A stretch of 64,000 bases of DNA from Akkermansiaceae bacterium (GCA_024233085.1 JACKQC010000015.1:83977-147976), one strand, 5' to 3'. Numbered from the stretch's first letter, positions 25,350 to 35,554 are shown. Notes: a model not told the origin generated them from the letters alone. Translations and numbers: made by a program.

Positions 25350-27851
25350 ATGCGCTGCATTCTGTACACCCAGAGTGCGGTCGCGAGGCAATTGCAGCGT
25401 GGAATGCTGGCAGCTGTAGGGCTGACAGCATTCTTCGTCTCCGGCCAGATGCTTCGCGCCGCTTCCCCCGATCTACAAAACACCCTTCCGCGCGGCGGTC
25501 AGCGCGGCACCGAGGTCAAGATCACCCTGACCGGCGACCGTCTCGACGACGCGCAGGAGATGCTCTTTCATTATCCGGGCATCACCTGCAAAGAATTGAA
25601 GGTCGTCGACGCCAAAAAAGTCGAGGTCACGCTCGTGATCGCGCCGGATGCCCGTCTCGGCGAGCATCACCTGCGCCTCCGCTGCGCGAGCGGCATCACT
25701 TACGCCCGGAATTTCTGGGTGTCGCAGTTCCCGAATGTGGACGAGGTCGAGCCGAACGACGATTTCTCCGCTCCCCAGGCCATCGCGATGAATGTCACCG
25801 TCGAAGGCGAGGCCAAACCCGAGGAGACCGACTATTACAAAGTCACGGCGAAGAAGGGTGAACGCATCACGGTCGAAATGGAGGCCCTGCGCATCAACAA
25901 CCTGCGCCAGAGCGTCGCCGTCGATCCCTATGTCGCCATCCTCGACAAGAACAAGTTCGAACTCGACGCGTCGGACGATTCCGCGCTGCTGAAGCAGGAT
26001 TCGGTCGCCTCGATCATCGCCCCGGAAGACGGCGAGTATGTGATCGAGATCCGCGATTCCGCCTATCAGGGACGGGGTCGCTATCGCGCCCACATCGGCA
26101 CCTTTCCCCGGCCGATGGCCGTCTATCCCGCCGGCGGCAAAGCCGGATCGGAGGTCGAATTCACCCTGCTCGGCGACAAGAGCGGAGTCTTCAAACAGAA
26201 GGTGAAACTCCCCGCCAGCGGCGAAAGCCGCTTCGATGTCTTCGGTCAGCAGGGCAACCTGATTTCCCCGTCGGGCAACGCCGTGCGGGTCGTCTCCTAC
26301 GACAACGTGCTGGAGACCGAGCCGAACAACACCGTGCAGGAAGCCACCCCCGGCGCCGCGCTGCCGCTCGCCTTCAACGGCGTGCTGGAAAAAGAGGGCG
26401 ACACCGACTACTTCAAGTTTTCGGCCAAAAAGGGAGAGCGTTTCCGCTTCCGCTCCTACGCGAACAAGATCGGGTCGCCCGTCGACACCGTCCTTTACAT
26501 CTACGACGCCGCCGGAAAAGCCATCGCGAACTCCGACGACGCCGACGGCTCCAGCGACAGCCGCATCGATTTCACCGCGCCGGCCGACGGCGAATTCGTC
26601 GTCCGCATGCGCGACATGCTCGACCGCGGCGGCGAGGATTTCGTCTATCGCATCGAGTCCGAGCCTTTCGATCCGGCCATCCTCGTCACCATGCCGGAGA
26701 TGATCCGCCGCGATTCCCAGTATCACAAGCAGTTCAACGTTCCCAAGGGCGGCTACTACGCCATGAACGTGAATGTCAGCCGCCAGAATTTCGGCGGCGA
26801 GCTGCAGTTCGAGCTTCCGAAACTGCCCGCCGGCGTCACCTGGGAGGCCGGGAACATCCCGAAGAACATCAGCCAGTTCCCGATCCTGTTCAAAGCCGCG
26901 CCCGACGCCCCCGTCGCCGGGGGAATGTACACTCTCAATGTGAAGAACATCGAGAAGGACGGGCCGGCCGTGACGGGCGCCTTCGAGCAGGAACTGGACT
27001 TCGTCCGCGGCGAGCCCAATGGCACCCTCTACTACGCCACCAACGTGCCGCAAATCCCGATCGCCGTGACCGAGGCGGTCCCCTTCAGCGTCGCCATCGA
27101 CGCGCCGAAGGTCCCGATCGTGCGCGACGGCACCATGAAGCTGAAGGTTCGCGCCACCCGCAAGGATGGCTACGACAAGAAAATCATCGTCCGCATGCTG
27201 TGGAATCCGCCCGGCATCAGTTCGCCGGCCACGATGACTTTCAACGAGAAGGACACCGAGCTGGAATACGAGCTGAACGCCAACGCCAACGCCGAACTCG
27301 GCAAGTGGAAGATCGTGATGATGGCCGAGTCCGACTCCGACAAAGGCAAGATCGTCACCGCGTCGCCCTTCGCCGAGATTTCGGTCGAGGAGCCCTTCGT
27401 TTCCATGAAGATGTCGATGGGCAACGTGACGCAGGGGCAGAAAGGCGCGATCGCCGCGACGATCGAGCAGATTCGCCCCTTCGACGGCCAGGCCGATCTC
27501 AACATCTTCGGTTTGCCGGCCAAATCGACCTCCGAGACGCAGAAGATCACCAAGGAACTGGCCGAGATCCAGATTCCCGTCGTCGCCGCCGAGGATACCC
27601 CGGTCGGTCAGCACAAGAACCTGTTTTGCACGCTTGTGGTGATGCAGAACGGCCAGCCCATCACGCACCGCGTCGGCATGGGCGGCGTGCTGCGCGTCGA
27701 TCCGAAGCCGAAGGAACCCGCGAAACCCGCGGCCGCGCCCGACCCGAAAAAGGCCGCGGTCGCCAAGACCGAGCAGCCCGCCAAGCCGCTTTCACGTCTG
27801 GAGCAGTTGCGTCTCGATGCCCAGAAGCAGGCTGAAGGCCAGAAGAAATGA
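25350..27851 (+). CDS. Exported protein with PPC (pre-peptidase C-terminal) domains
   Basis: The 833-residue protein has a hydrophobic leader (LQRGMLAAVGLTAFFVSGQMLRA). About residues 40-125 look like an IPT/TIG-type beta domain (NTLPRGGQRGTEVKITLTGDRL). Two PPC domains follow: VEPNDDFSAPQAIAM to IEIRDSAYQGRGRYR, and ETEPNNTVQEATPG to VRMRDMLDRGGEDFVYRIES. The rest is further beta-rich sequence and a Lys/Ala/Pro-rich tail (KPKEPAKPAAAPDPKKAAVAK). No peptidase domain is present, so it is probably a cell-envelope binding partner. It sits 23 bp after a DUF1501 gene and 101 bp before a DUF1549 gene, so all three are likely linked. Confidence 0.85.
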   Translation: MRCILYTQSAVARQLQRGMLAAVGLTAFFVSGQMLRAASPDLQNTLPRGGQRGTEVKITLTGDRLDDAQEMLFHYPGITCKELKVVDAKKVEVTLVIAPDARLGEHHLRLRCASGITYARNFWVSQFPNVDEVEPNDDFSAPQAIAMNVTVEGEAKPEETDYYKVTAKKGERITVEMEALRINNLRQSVAVDPYVAILDKNKFELDASDDSALLKQDSVASIIAPEDGEYVIEIRDSAYQGRGRYRAHIGTFPRPMAVYPAGGKAGSEVEFTLLGDKSGVFKQKVKLPASGESRFDVFGQQGNLISPSGNAVRVVSYDNVLETEPNNTVQEATPGAALPLAFNGVLEKEGDTDYFKFSAKKGERFRFRSYANKIGSPVDTVLYIYDAAGKAIANSDDADGSSDSRIDFTAPADGEFVVRMRDMLDRGGEDFVYRIESEPFDPAILVTMPEMIRRDSQYHKQFNVPKGGYYAMNVNVSRQNFGGELQFELPKLPAGVTWEAGNIPKNISQFPILFKAAPDAPVAGGMYTLNVKNIEKDGPAVTGAFEQELDFVRGEPNGTLYYATNVPQIPIAVTEAVPFSVAIDAPKVPIVRDGTMKLKVRATRKDGYDKKIIVRMLWNPPGISSPATMTFNEKDTELEYELNANANAELGKWKIVMMAESDSDKGKIVTASPFAEISVEEPFVSMKMSMGNVTQGQKGAIAATIEQIRPFDGQADLNIFGLPAKSTSETQKITKELAEIQIPVVAAEDTPVGQHKNLFCTLVVMQNGQPITHRVGMGGVLRVDPKPKEPAKPAAAPDPKKAAVAKTEQPAKPLSRLEQLRLDAQKQAEGQKK

Positions 27852-27892
27852 CAGAGCGAATCGTCGTTTAGCCCGTTTTTTTTTGAGGCCGG

Positions 27893-27932
27893 GACCCAAC
27901 AGGGTTGGGTCCCGGACCCAACCCTGTTGACT
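27893..27932. repeat. REP-like nested palindrome, copy 6
   Basis: Left half GACCCAACAGGGTTGGGTC is the perfect consensus; right half GACCCAACCCTGTTGACTC differs at the end. Located between two same-strand genes, 20 bp before the next start codon, where the hairpin would sit close to the ribosome-binding site. Confidence 0.92.
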
Positions 27933-27952
27933 CCTCCCCGTTCCTCGACCCC

Positions 27953-30799
27953 ATGAAACCGTCACCGTTCCCCTCCTTCACTCGCCTCGCCAACGGCTGG
28001 TTGGCCTGCGCCGCGGTTGTCGCGGCCGGTGTTTTCAGCGCCGCGGCTCAGGATGCTCCCGCGGTCGATTTCGCCAAGGATATCCAGCCCATCCTGGAGT
28101 TTCACTGTGTCAGTTGCCACAACGAGGAGGAAACCAAGGCCGATCTGCGTTTCGATCGCCACGATCTTCTCCTGAAAGGCGGCGAGGGCGGTCCCGCTTT
28201 CGTGTCCGGCAAACCGGACGACTCGCTGATGATCGAGCTGGTGAGCCTCCCCGAGGACGACTCCGACGTCATGCCGCCGAAAGGACGGCTGCTGAACAAG
28301 ACCGAGATCGAGAAGCTCCGCAAGTGGATCGCCGCCGGCGCCCCCTGGCCCGATAATCTCACGCTCGTCGCGAAAAACGAGGAGGATTTCAAGGGCGCCG
28401 AACCGCTTCCGGACAAAGGCAAAGCGATCGTCAAGGTCGGCGTGTTTCCGCCGGACGTCACTCTGGAAACCCGGCGCGACTGGCAGTCGCTCGTCGTCAT
28501 GGCGACCTACGAAGACGACACCACGCTCGACGTGACGGGCAACGCGACCTTCAACTTCGCCGATCCGACTCTGGTCGATCTCAGGACCCGCAGCACCTTT
28601 GTCCCGAAGAAGGACGGACAGACCGAGCTGACGGTCAAGGTGGCCGACAAGGAGGTCAAGGTGCCCGTCGCCGTGAAGGACGCCGCGAAGGACCGGCCCG
28701 TCAGCTTCCACCTCGACGTGATGCCCATTTTCATGCGCGAAAACTGCAACACCGGCTCCTGCCACGGCTCGGCCCGGGGGCAGGACGGTTTCATGCTTTC
28801 GCTGTTCGGATTCGATCCGAACGGGGATCACTACCGCCTGACGCGCGAGATGGCCGGCCGCCGCATCAATCTCGCGATTCCCGAGGAAAGCCTGCTGGTC
28901 GAGAAATCGATCGAGTCGGTGCCGCATACGGGTGGCAAGAGCTTCGACAAGGGCACACAGCCCTGGAAGACGATGGTCGAGTGGGTCACCAACGGCGCCC
29001 AGAACGATCCCGAGGATGTCGCCACCGTGACCGAGGTCACGCTTTTCCCGCCGAAGCTGGTGCTCGAGGGCGCCGGCGCCACGCAACAGATGACGGTGCG
29101 GGCGAAATATTCCGACGGCACGGATCGCGACGTGACGGATCTGGCCGTTTTCATCACCAACAACGAACCGACCGCCGCCGTGGACGAGTTCGGCAAGGTG
29201 ACCGCCGGCAAGCGCGGCGAGGCCTTCATCATGGCCCGTTTCGAGACGAAGACGGTCGGCATCCAGTGCATCGTCATTCCGGAAAACCTGGAATACACCC
29301 GGCCCAGCGCGCCCGAAAACAACTACATCGACAAGCTGGTCAACGAGAAGCTGCACAAGCTGCGCGTCATCCCGTCCGGCGCCTGCACCGACGAGCAGTT
29401 CATTCGCCGCGTCTATATCGACGTCGTGGGACTGTTGCCGACGATGGAGGAGTTCAACGCCTTCATGGCCGACAAGGATCCGAACAAGCGCGCCAAGGTC
29501 ATCGACACCCTGCTCGACCGGAAGGAATTCACCGAGATGTGGGTGATGAAATGGGCGGAGCTGCTGCAGATCCGGACGCAGAACAATGTCTTGAGCTACA
29601 AGGCGGCGCTGCTCTACCACGACTGGCTGAAGGAGCGCGTCGCCGACAACGTGCCTTTCAACGAGATCGTTCGCGATTTGCTCGGCTCGACCGGCGGCAC
29701 CTTCGACAATCCCGCCACCAATTACTACCAGGTCGAGCGGGACAACCTGAAGCTCGCCGAAAACGTCGCCCAGGTCTTCATGGGGTTCCGACTCCAGTGC
29801 GCCCAGTGCCACAACCACCCCTTCGACCGGTGGACGATGAACGACTACTATAGTTGGGCGGCCTTTTTCTCCCAGATCGGTCGAAAAGGCGCCGACGATC
29901 CCCGCGAGCAGATCATTTACAACCGCGGCAGCGGCGAGGTGACCCACATCGTGACGAAAAAGGCGGCGGTGCCGAAGTTCCTCGGCGGCGAGACTCCCGA
30001 CATGCAGGGCAAAGACCGCCGCGTCGTGCTCTCCGAATGGCTCGCCTCCCCGCAGAATCCGTTCTTCGCCAAGAACGTGGTGAACATCGTCTGGTCTCAC
30101 TTCCTGGGCGTCGGCATCATCGACCCCGTGGACGACGTCCGGGTCAGCAACCCGGCGACCAACCCGGAGCTTCTCGACGAGTTGGCCAACAAGTTCCAGG
30201 GCGAATACAAATACGACTTCAAGCAGGTCGTGCGCGACATCTGCAATTCGCAGGCCTACCAGCGCTCGACCCAGTCGAACCCCACCAACAAGGACGACCT
30301 GATGAACTTCGCCAAGGCGCGCATCCGGCGTCAGCGCTCCGAGGTCATGCTCGACACCATCACCCAGGTGACCGACACGAAGAACAAGTTCCAGGGCCTG
30401 CCGCTGGGCGCCCGCGCCGTGCAGATCGCCAATGGCGCGACTTCCACGTATTTCCTGACCACCTTCGGCCGCGCGACCCGCGAGACGGTCTGCTCCTGCG
30501 AGGTGCGCATGGACCCGAGCCTGTCGCAGGCGCTGCACCTGCTCAACGGCGAAACTGTGAGCCAGAAGATCGAGCAGGGCAATCTCGTGAAGACCCGCCT
30601 CGGCGAGGGCAAGACGCCCGAGCAGATTATCGAGGAAATCTACATCCGCAGCCTGTCGCGCAAGCCGACCGCCGAGGAAACGAAGCAGTTGATGGCGCAG
30701 GTGGCCGCGGTCGGCGATGACGCCGCGCAAAAACAACTGGTGCTCAACGATGTTTTCTGGGCCGTCCTGAATTCGAAGGAGTTCATGTTCAACCACTGA
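27953..30799 (+). CDS. PSCyt1/DUF1549/DUF1553 cytochrome-type protein
   Basis: The start at ATG 27953 gives 948 residues and a signal peptide ending ...AGVFSAAAQ. Three heme-type motifs are visible: CVSCH (52-56, PSCyt1 domain with VMPPKGRLLNKTE), the CNTGSCHG motif typical of this family with FMLSLFGFDPNGD, and CAQCHNHPFDRW. Between them are Big2-like beta segments (VTLFPPKLVLEGAGATQQMTV). DUF1549 starts around YIDKLVNEKLHKL and DUF1553 around VLSEWLASPQNPFFAKNVVNIVWSHFLG. The family is restricted largely to PVC bacteria, is periplasmic, and its reaction is unknown. It is paired with the DUF1501 and PPC genes upstream. Confidence 0.93.
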   Translation: MKPSPFPSFTRLANGWLACAAVVAAGVFSAAAQDAPAVDFAKDIQPILEFHCVSCHNEEETKADLRFDRHDLLLKGGEGGPAFVSGKPDDSLMIELVSLPEDDSDVMPPKGRLLNKTEIEKLRKWIAAGAPWPDNLTLVAKNEEDFKGAEPLPDKGKAIVKVGVFPPDVTLETRRDWQSLVVMATYEDDTTLDVTGNATFNFADPTLVDLRTRSTFVPKKDGQTELTVKVADKEVKVPVAVKDAAKDRPVSFHLDVMPIFMRENCNTGSCHGSARGQDGFMLSLFGFDPNGDHYRLTREMAGRRINLAIPEESLLVEKSIESVPHTGGKSFDKGTQPWKTMVEWVTNGAQNDPEDVATVTEVTLFPPKLVLEGAGATQQMTVRAKYSDGTDRDVTDLAVFITNNEPTAAVDEFGKVTAGKRGEAFIMARFETKTVGIQCIVIPENLEYTRPSAPENNYIDKLVNEKLHKLRVIPSGACTDEQFIRRVYIDVVGLLPTMEEFNAFMADKDPNKRAKVIDTLLDRKEFTEMWVMKWAELLQIRTQNNVLSYKAALLYHDWLKERVADNVPFNEIVRDLLGSTGGTFDNPATNYYQVERDNLKLAENVAQVFMGFRLQCAQCHNHPFDRWTMNDYYSWAAFFSQIGRKGADDPREQIIYNRGSGEVTHIVTKKAAVPKFLGGETPDMQGKDRRVVLSEWLASPQNPFFAKNVVNIVWSHFLGVGIIDPVDDVRVSNPATNPELLDELANKFQGEYKYDFKQVVRDICNSQAYQRSTQSNPTNKDDLMNFAKARIRRQRSEVMLDTITQVTDTKNKFQGLPLGARAVQIANGATSTYFLTTFGRATRETVCSCEVRMDPSLSQALHLLNGETVSQKIEQGNLVKTRLGEGKTPEQIIEEIYIRSLSRKPTAEETKQLMAQVAAVGDDAAQKQLVLNDVFWAVLNSKEFMFNH

Positions 30800-30844
30800 G
30801 CCCCCGGCGCGCCGCCCCGGCTCGAATCCGCGGGCGAATTTTCG

Positions 30845-30877
30845 AAAAGGGCGGCTCCCGACCGGGCCGCCCTTTTT
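30845..30877 (+). terminator. Rho-independent terminator
   Basis: AAAAGGGCGGC and GCCGCCCTTTTT form an 11-bp stem around a short loop, followed by a T run, 46 bp after the DUF1549 gene stop. This is the clearest conventional terminator in the window. Confidence 0.8.
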
Positions 30878-30932
30878 GTTGAACGAAAGAACACAAAACC
30901 GAACGCCGTTTCCAGGTCGTTTCTTTTTCCTC

Positions 30933-33900
30933 ATGCCATTCAACCCCCAGCGAATCACCCGATCCGTCCTGCTCTCCGTCCTCCTGGCGATGGCGGCAAC
31001 CGCGGTATTCGGCGCCGACGAAACTCAGGCCGCCAAGGGGAAAGCGGTCGATTTCAGCCGCGACATCCGCCCGATCCTGTCGGATCGCTGCTTTTTCTGC
31101 CACGGACCGGACGCCAACCGGCGCGAGGCCGACCTGCGCCTCGATCTCCGGGACGACGCCGTCGCCGCGGGGGCGATCGTGCCGGGAAAACCGGAGGAGT
31201 CCCCATTCATCGAGCGTCTGGTGCACGCGGACCCTGACGAGGTGATGCCGCCGCCGAAAACGAAGATGCCGCGCTTCACCGACGCGGAAGTCGACTTGTT
31301 TCGCCGCTGGATCGCCGACGGCGCGGAGTATCGCGGTCACTGGTCCTTCGTGCCGCTGCCGAAGGCGGTACCGGTTCCGGAGGCGAAGGGAGAGGCCGCC
31401 GAGTGGGCGCGCAACCCGATCGACGCCTTCGTCCGGGAAAAACTCGACGACTCAGGGCTGAAACCGGCACCGGAAGCGCCCCGCGAACGCTGGTTGCGGC
31501 GAGTGACCTTTGATCTCACCGGCCTGCCGCCGACGGTCGCCGAGCTTGACGCCCACTTGGCGGACGCCTCCCCCGACGCGAAGGAAAAGGTCCTGAAACG
31601 CCTCTTCGATTCGCCCGCCTACGCCGAGCGGATGGCGTCGGACTGGCTGGATCTGGCGCGTTACGCGGACACCTTCGGCTACCAGGCCGACCGCGACATG
31701 CACATGTGGCCGTGGCGGGACTGGGTCATCCGCGCCTTCGGTGAAAACCTGCCCTACGACGAATTCATCACCTGGCAGACGGCCGGCGACCTGCTGCCGA
31801 ATCCGACCCGCGACCAGGTCCTCGCCACCGCCTTCAACCGCCTTCATCGCCAGACCAACGAGGGCGGCTCCATCAATGAGGAGTTCCGCGTCGAATACGT
31901 CAACGACCGGGTCCTGACCAACGGCGCGGCCTTTCTCGGCCTGACTTTCGAGTGTTCCCGCTGCCACGACCACAAATACGACCCGATCACCATGCGGGAT
32001 TTCTATTCGCTGAGCGCCTTTTTCAACAACATCGACGAGTCCGGCCTTTATTCCCACTTCACCGAGACCGCGCCCACTCCGGCCCTGCCGCTCTACGAGG
32101 GCGACGCCGAGAAAACCCACCGCGCCGTCCGCGAAAAAGTCGCCTCGCTGGAAAAACGCCACGCCGACACCCTCGCCGGCGCCGCGCCGCGCTTCGAGGC
32201 TTGGAGAAAGGCGCATCCCGCCGCTTCGGCGCCCGCCGCTGCGAAACCGGTCGCCGCCTTCGATTTCAACGACGGCAAGGCCGCCACGGGCGGCAACCGC
32301 GCGATCGACCGCGCCCCCGGCAATCTCGCCGTCGAGTTCTCCGGTGACGACGCCTGGACGCCCGGCGACGCCGCGCTGGCCGATTTTTCGCGGACGGACG
32401 CCTTCAGTTTTTCACTTTGGGTGCGGCCCACGGCTTTCAAGGAACGGATGGTCGTTTTTCACCGTTCCCGGGCGGCGGAGGATTCCGCGTTTCGCGGTTA
32501 TGAACTGATGCTCTACGACGGCCGGCCCACTTTTTCCCTCGTGCATTTCTGGCCCGGGAATGCCTTGCGCGTTCAGTCGGTCGAGCCGCTGCCGCTCGAT
32601 CGCTGGACGCATCTCACCATCACCTACGATGGCTCCAGCCACGCCGCCGGGGCGAAAATCTACCGCGACGGCGCGCCCGACCGGGTCCAGGTCGTGCGCG
32701 ACGGCCTGACACGCGATATCGCCCACCGAAAGGAATGGGGCGACGCCGATTCCGGCAACGTGAAGCTCCAGCTCGCCGCCCGTTTCCGGGACATCGGCTT
32801 CGGCGGCGGGGCGATCGACGATTTCCGCGTTTTCGACCGCGAACTGAGCCCGCTCGAGGTTCGGCTCGATGCCGGCGCCGCCGCCGGGCAGGCGACCGAG
32901 GCCGACCGGCTCGCGCATTTCGCGCTGAACGAGGACGAGGCCGCCGCGAAATCCCGCGCCGAACTTCACGCCGCCCGCGTCGCGGAAAACGAGACCGTTT
33001 CCGCCGTGAAACAAATCATGGTCATGCGGGACATGCCGGGCCAGCGGCCGGCCTACATTCTCTATCGCGGCCAGTACGACCAGCGCCGCGACGAGGTCGG
33101 TCCCGGGGTGCCGCCCGCCATTCTGCCCTTTGACGAAAGCTGGCCCCGCAACCGGGTCGGTCTGGCGAAATGGCTCACCGACGAGCGCAATCCTTTGGTG
33201 GCCCGCGTCACGGCGAACCGGCTGTGGGCCCTCTTTTTCGGGCGCGGCCTGGTGGGCACGCCGGAGGATTTCGGCAGCCAGGGCGAGCCGCCCAGTCATC
33301 CCGAGCTGCTCGACTGGCTGGCGCGGGATTTCGTCGATTCGGGCTGGGACGTCCAGGCCCTGCTGAGAAAGATCGCCCTCTCCGCGACCTACGCGCAGGA
33401 GTCCCGGCCCGCCGACGTGCGGACCTGGGCGGAGGACCCGCGCAACCGCCTGCTCGCCCGCGGTCCGCGCCACCGTCTCACCGCCGAACAGGTGCGGGAC
33501 AACGCGCTGGCCGTCAGCGGACTGCTCTCGCCGACCGTCGGCGGACCGCCCGTGAATCCCTACGAGCTGGCCTCCTCCTTCAAGCCCCAGAGCCCGGGCA
33601 AAGGCGACGCCCTCCACCGCCGCAGCCTCTACACCTATTGGAAACGCACCGCGCCGCCGCCGGTCATGGTGACCTTCGATGCCACCGCGCGCGAAGTTTG
33701 CACCGTCAAGCGCGAGAACACCGCCACCCCGCTCCAGGCGCTCGTCCTGCTCAACGGACCCCAGTATGTCGAGGCCGCCCGCGTTCTGGCCGAGCGTCTC
33801 ATCCGCGAAGGGGGCGACACTCTGCGCGACCGCATCGTTTACGGCTTTCGCCTCTGCACCAGCCGGATGCCCGACGACAGCGAAATCTCCATCTTCGAGC

Positions 33901-34073
33901 AAATGCACGCCGAACAGTTGGCCCATTTCGGCGGGAAACCCGAACTCGCCGCCGAATTCCTCAAGACCGGGGACCGGCCCGCCGCATCCGATCTCCCGCC
34001 CGTCGAACTCGCCGCCATGGGCGCCCTCTGCCAGGGACTCTTGAACTACGATGAATGCTACACCAAACGCTGA
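30933..34073 (+). CDS. PSCyt1/DUF1549/LamG/DUF1553 protein
   Basis: The start at ATG 30933 gives 1046 residues and a leader (ITRSVLLSVLLAMAATAVFGA). Domains in order: PSCyt1 with CFFCHG and EVMPPPKTKMPRFTDAE; DUF1549 with NPIDAFVREKL, FDLTGLPPT, ADRDMHMWPWRDWVIRAFG; CSRCHDHKYDPI; an inserted LamG/concanavalin-like domain (AFSFSLWVRPTAFKERMVVF to GGGAIDDFRVFDRELSPLEV, about residues 430-650); then DUF1553 (WLTDERNPLVARVTANRLWALFFGRGLVGTPEDFG). The LamG domain suggests binding of a carbohydrate. The 3' end overlaps the next DUF1501 gene by 23 bp, so the pair is translationally coupled. Confidence 0.94.
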   Translation: MPFNPQRITRSVLLSVLLAMAATAVFGADETQAAKGKAVDFSRDIRPILSDRCFFCHGPDANRREADLRLDLRDDAVAAGAIVPGKPEESPFIERLVHADPDEVMPPPKTKMPRFTDAEVDLFRRWIADGAEYRGHWSFVPLPKAVPVPEAKGEAAEWARNPIDAFVREKLDDSGLKPAPEAPRERWLRRVTFDLTGLPPTVAELDAHLADASPDAKEKVLKRLFDSPAYAERMASDWLDLARYADTFGYQADRDMHMWPWRDWVIRAFGENLPYDEFITWQTAGDLLPNPTRDQVLATAFNRLHRQTNEGGSINEEFRVEYVNDRVLTNGAAFLGLTFECSRCHDHKYDPITMRDFYSLSAFFNNIDESGLYSHFTETAPTPALPLYEGDAEKTHRAVREKVASLEKRHADTLAGAAPRFEAWRKAHPAASAPAAAKPVAAFDFNDGKAATGGNRAIDRAPGNLAVEFSGDDAWTPGDAALADFSRTDAFSFSLWVRPTAFKERMVVFHRSRAAEDSAFRGYELMLYDGRPTFSLVHFWPGNALRVQSVEPLPLDRWTHLTITYDGSSHAAGAKIYRDGAPDRVQVVRDGLTRDIAHRKEWGDADSGNVKLQLAARFRDIGFGGGAIDDFRVFDRELSPLEVRLDAGAAAGQATEADRLAHFALNEDEAAAKSRAELHAARVAENETVSAVKQIMVMRDMPGQRPAYILYRGQYDQRRDEVGPGVPPAILPFDESWPRNRVGLAKWLTDERNPLVARVTANRLWALFFGRGLVGTPEDFGSQGEPPSHPELLDWLARDFVDSGWDVQALLRKIALSATYAQESRPADVRTWAEDPRNRLLARGPRHRLTAEQVRDNALAVSGLLSPTVGGPPVNPYELASSFKPQSPGKGDALHRRSLYTYWKRTAPPPVMVTFDATAREVCTVKRENTATPLQALVLLNGPQYVEAARVLAERLIREGGDTLRDRIVYGFRLCTSRMPDDSEISIFEQMHAEQLAHFGGKPELAAEFLKTGDRPAASDLPPVELAAMGALCQGLLNYDECYTKR

Positions 34074-35508
34074 CTCCGCCGCCGTCGCGCAACGCTGGTC
34101 GCGCCGGGCGCTCCTGAACCGCGCCGGGCTCGGCTTCGGCGGCTTGGCCCTGGCCGATCTGTTCGCCCGCGACGCCGCCGCGAACGACGCGCGGGACCTT
34201 GGCGTCCTCGCCGCCACCCACCTGCCCGCGAAAGCCAAGCGCGTCATCTACCTTTTCATGTCCGGCGGCCCGTCGCAGATGGACACCTTCGACTACAAGC
34301 CCTTGCTGAACGAAAAACACGGCGAGCAACTGCCCGATTCCGTGCGCCAGGGCCAGCGCCTGACCGGCATGTCGGGCAACCAGACCAGCCTGCCGCTCGC
34401 CGGATCGCCTTTCCCCTTCAGCCGCCACGGCCAGTCCGGCGCCTGGGTCAGCGACATCCTGCCCCACACTGCGAAGATCGTCGACGACCTCTGCATCGTC
34501 CGCTCCCTCCACACCGAGGCCATCAATCACGACCCCGCCATCACCTTTTTCCAGACCGGTTCCCAGGTCTCCGGACGGCCCTGCATCGGTTCGTGGCTCG
34601 ACTACGGCCTCGGCGCGGAAAACCAGAACCTCCCCGGCTTCGTCGTCCTCATCACCAAGAACAAAGGCGGCCAGCCCCTCTACGCCCGGCTCTGGGGCAG
34701 CGGTTTTTTGCCCAGCCGCCATCAGGGCGTGCAGTTTCGCGCCGACAAGGACGCCGTCCTCTACCTCGGAAATCCCGGCGGGGTCGATCCCGACGGCCGC
34801 CGCCTGATGCTCGATCGCCTCCGCGAACTGCACCAGCTCGAGCGGGCCCGCACCGGCGACGCCGAGATCGACACCCGCATCGCCCAGTACGAGATGGCCT
34901 TTCGCATGCAGGCCTCCGTGCCCGAGGCGACCGATCTTTCCAGCGAACCCGCCCATGTCCGCGCGCTCTACGGTCCCGATGTCGAGAAGCCCGGCAGTTT
35001 CGCCTACAACTGCCTGCTCGCCCGCCGTCTCGCCGAGCGCGGCGTGAAATTCGTCCAGCTCTACCATCAGGGCTGGGATCAGCACGGGGGGCTGAAGGGC
35101 GGCATTTCCCGCCAGTGCCAGGAGACCGACCAGCCCGCCGCCGCGCTCGTGCGCGACCTGAAACAGCGCGGCCTGCTCGAGGACACCCTCGTGGTGTGGG
35201 GCGGCGAGTTTGGCCGCACGAACTATTCCCAGGGCAAGCTCAGCGGCGACAACTTCGGCCGCGATCATCACCCCCGCTGCTTCAGCATGTGGTTTGCCGG
35301 CGGCGGCGTGAAGCCCGGCGTCACGATCGGCGAGACCGACGAATACGGCTACAACATCGTCCGCGACCCCGTGCATGTGCACGATTTTCAGGCCACGCTG
35401 ATGCGCCTGCTCGGCATCGACCACGAGCGCCTCACCTTCAAGTTCCAGGGCCGCCGCTACCGCCTTACCGACATCCACGGCGAGGTGGTGGAGGGGATGT
35501 TGGCGTAG
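34051..35508 (+). CDS. DUF1501 protein, exported (Tat-type leader)
   Basis: The 485-residue protein overlaps the preceding DUF1549/1553 gene by 23 bp. The leader RWSRRALLNRAGLGFGGLALADLFARDAAA is Tat-like. Family motifs include YLFMSGGPSQMDTFDYKP, DLCIVRSLHTEAINHDPA, GVKFVQLYHQGWDQHGG, LVVWGGEFGRTNYSQGKLSGDNFGRDHHPRCFSMWFAGGGVKPG and the C-terminal VHVHDFQATLMRLLGIDHERLTF. It is a second, divergent paralogue of the DUF1501 gene at 24 kb, and its partner is the LamG-containing DUF1549/1553 protein. Confidence 0.94.
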   Translation: MNATPNADSAAVAQRWSRRALLNRAGLGFGGLALADLFARDAAANDARDLGVLAATHLPAKAKRVIYLFMSGGPSQMDTFDYKPLLNEKHGEQLPDSVRQGQRLTGMSGNQTSLPLAGSPFPFSRHGQSGAWVSDILPHTAKIVDDLCIVRSLHTEAINHDPAITFFQTGSQVSGRPCIGSWLDYGLGAENQNLPGFVVLITKNKGGQPLYARLWGSGFLPSRHQGVQFRADKDAVLYLGNPGGVDPDGRRLMLDRLRELHQLERARTGDAEIDTRIAQYEMAFRMQASVPEATDLSSEPAHVRALYGPDVEKPGSFAYNCLLARRLAERGVKFVQLYHQGWDQHGGLKGGISRQCQETDQPAAALVRDLKQRGLLEDTLVVWGGEFGRTNYSQGKLSGDNFGRDHHPRCFSMWFAGGGVKPGVTIGETDEYGYNIVRDPVHVHDFQATLMRLLGIDHERLTFKFQGRRYRLTDIHGEVVEGMLA

Positions 35509-35554
35509 AAAACGTCGAAGTCCACACACCCGCTGCCGGGGGCGTGGCTTCGAC

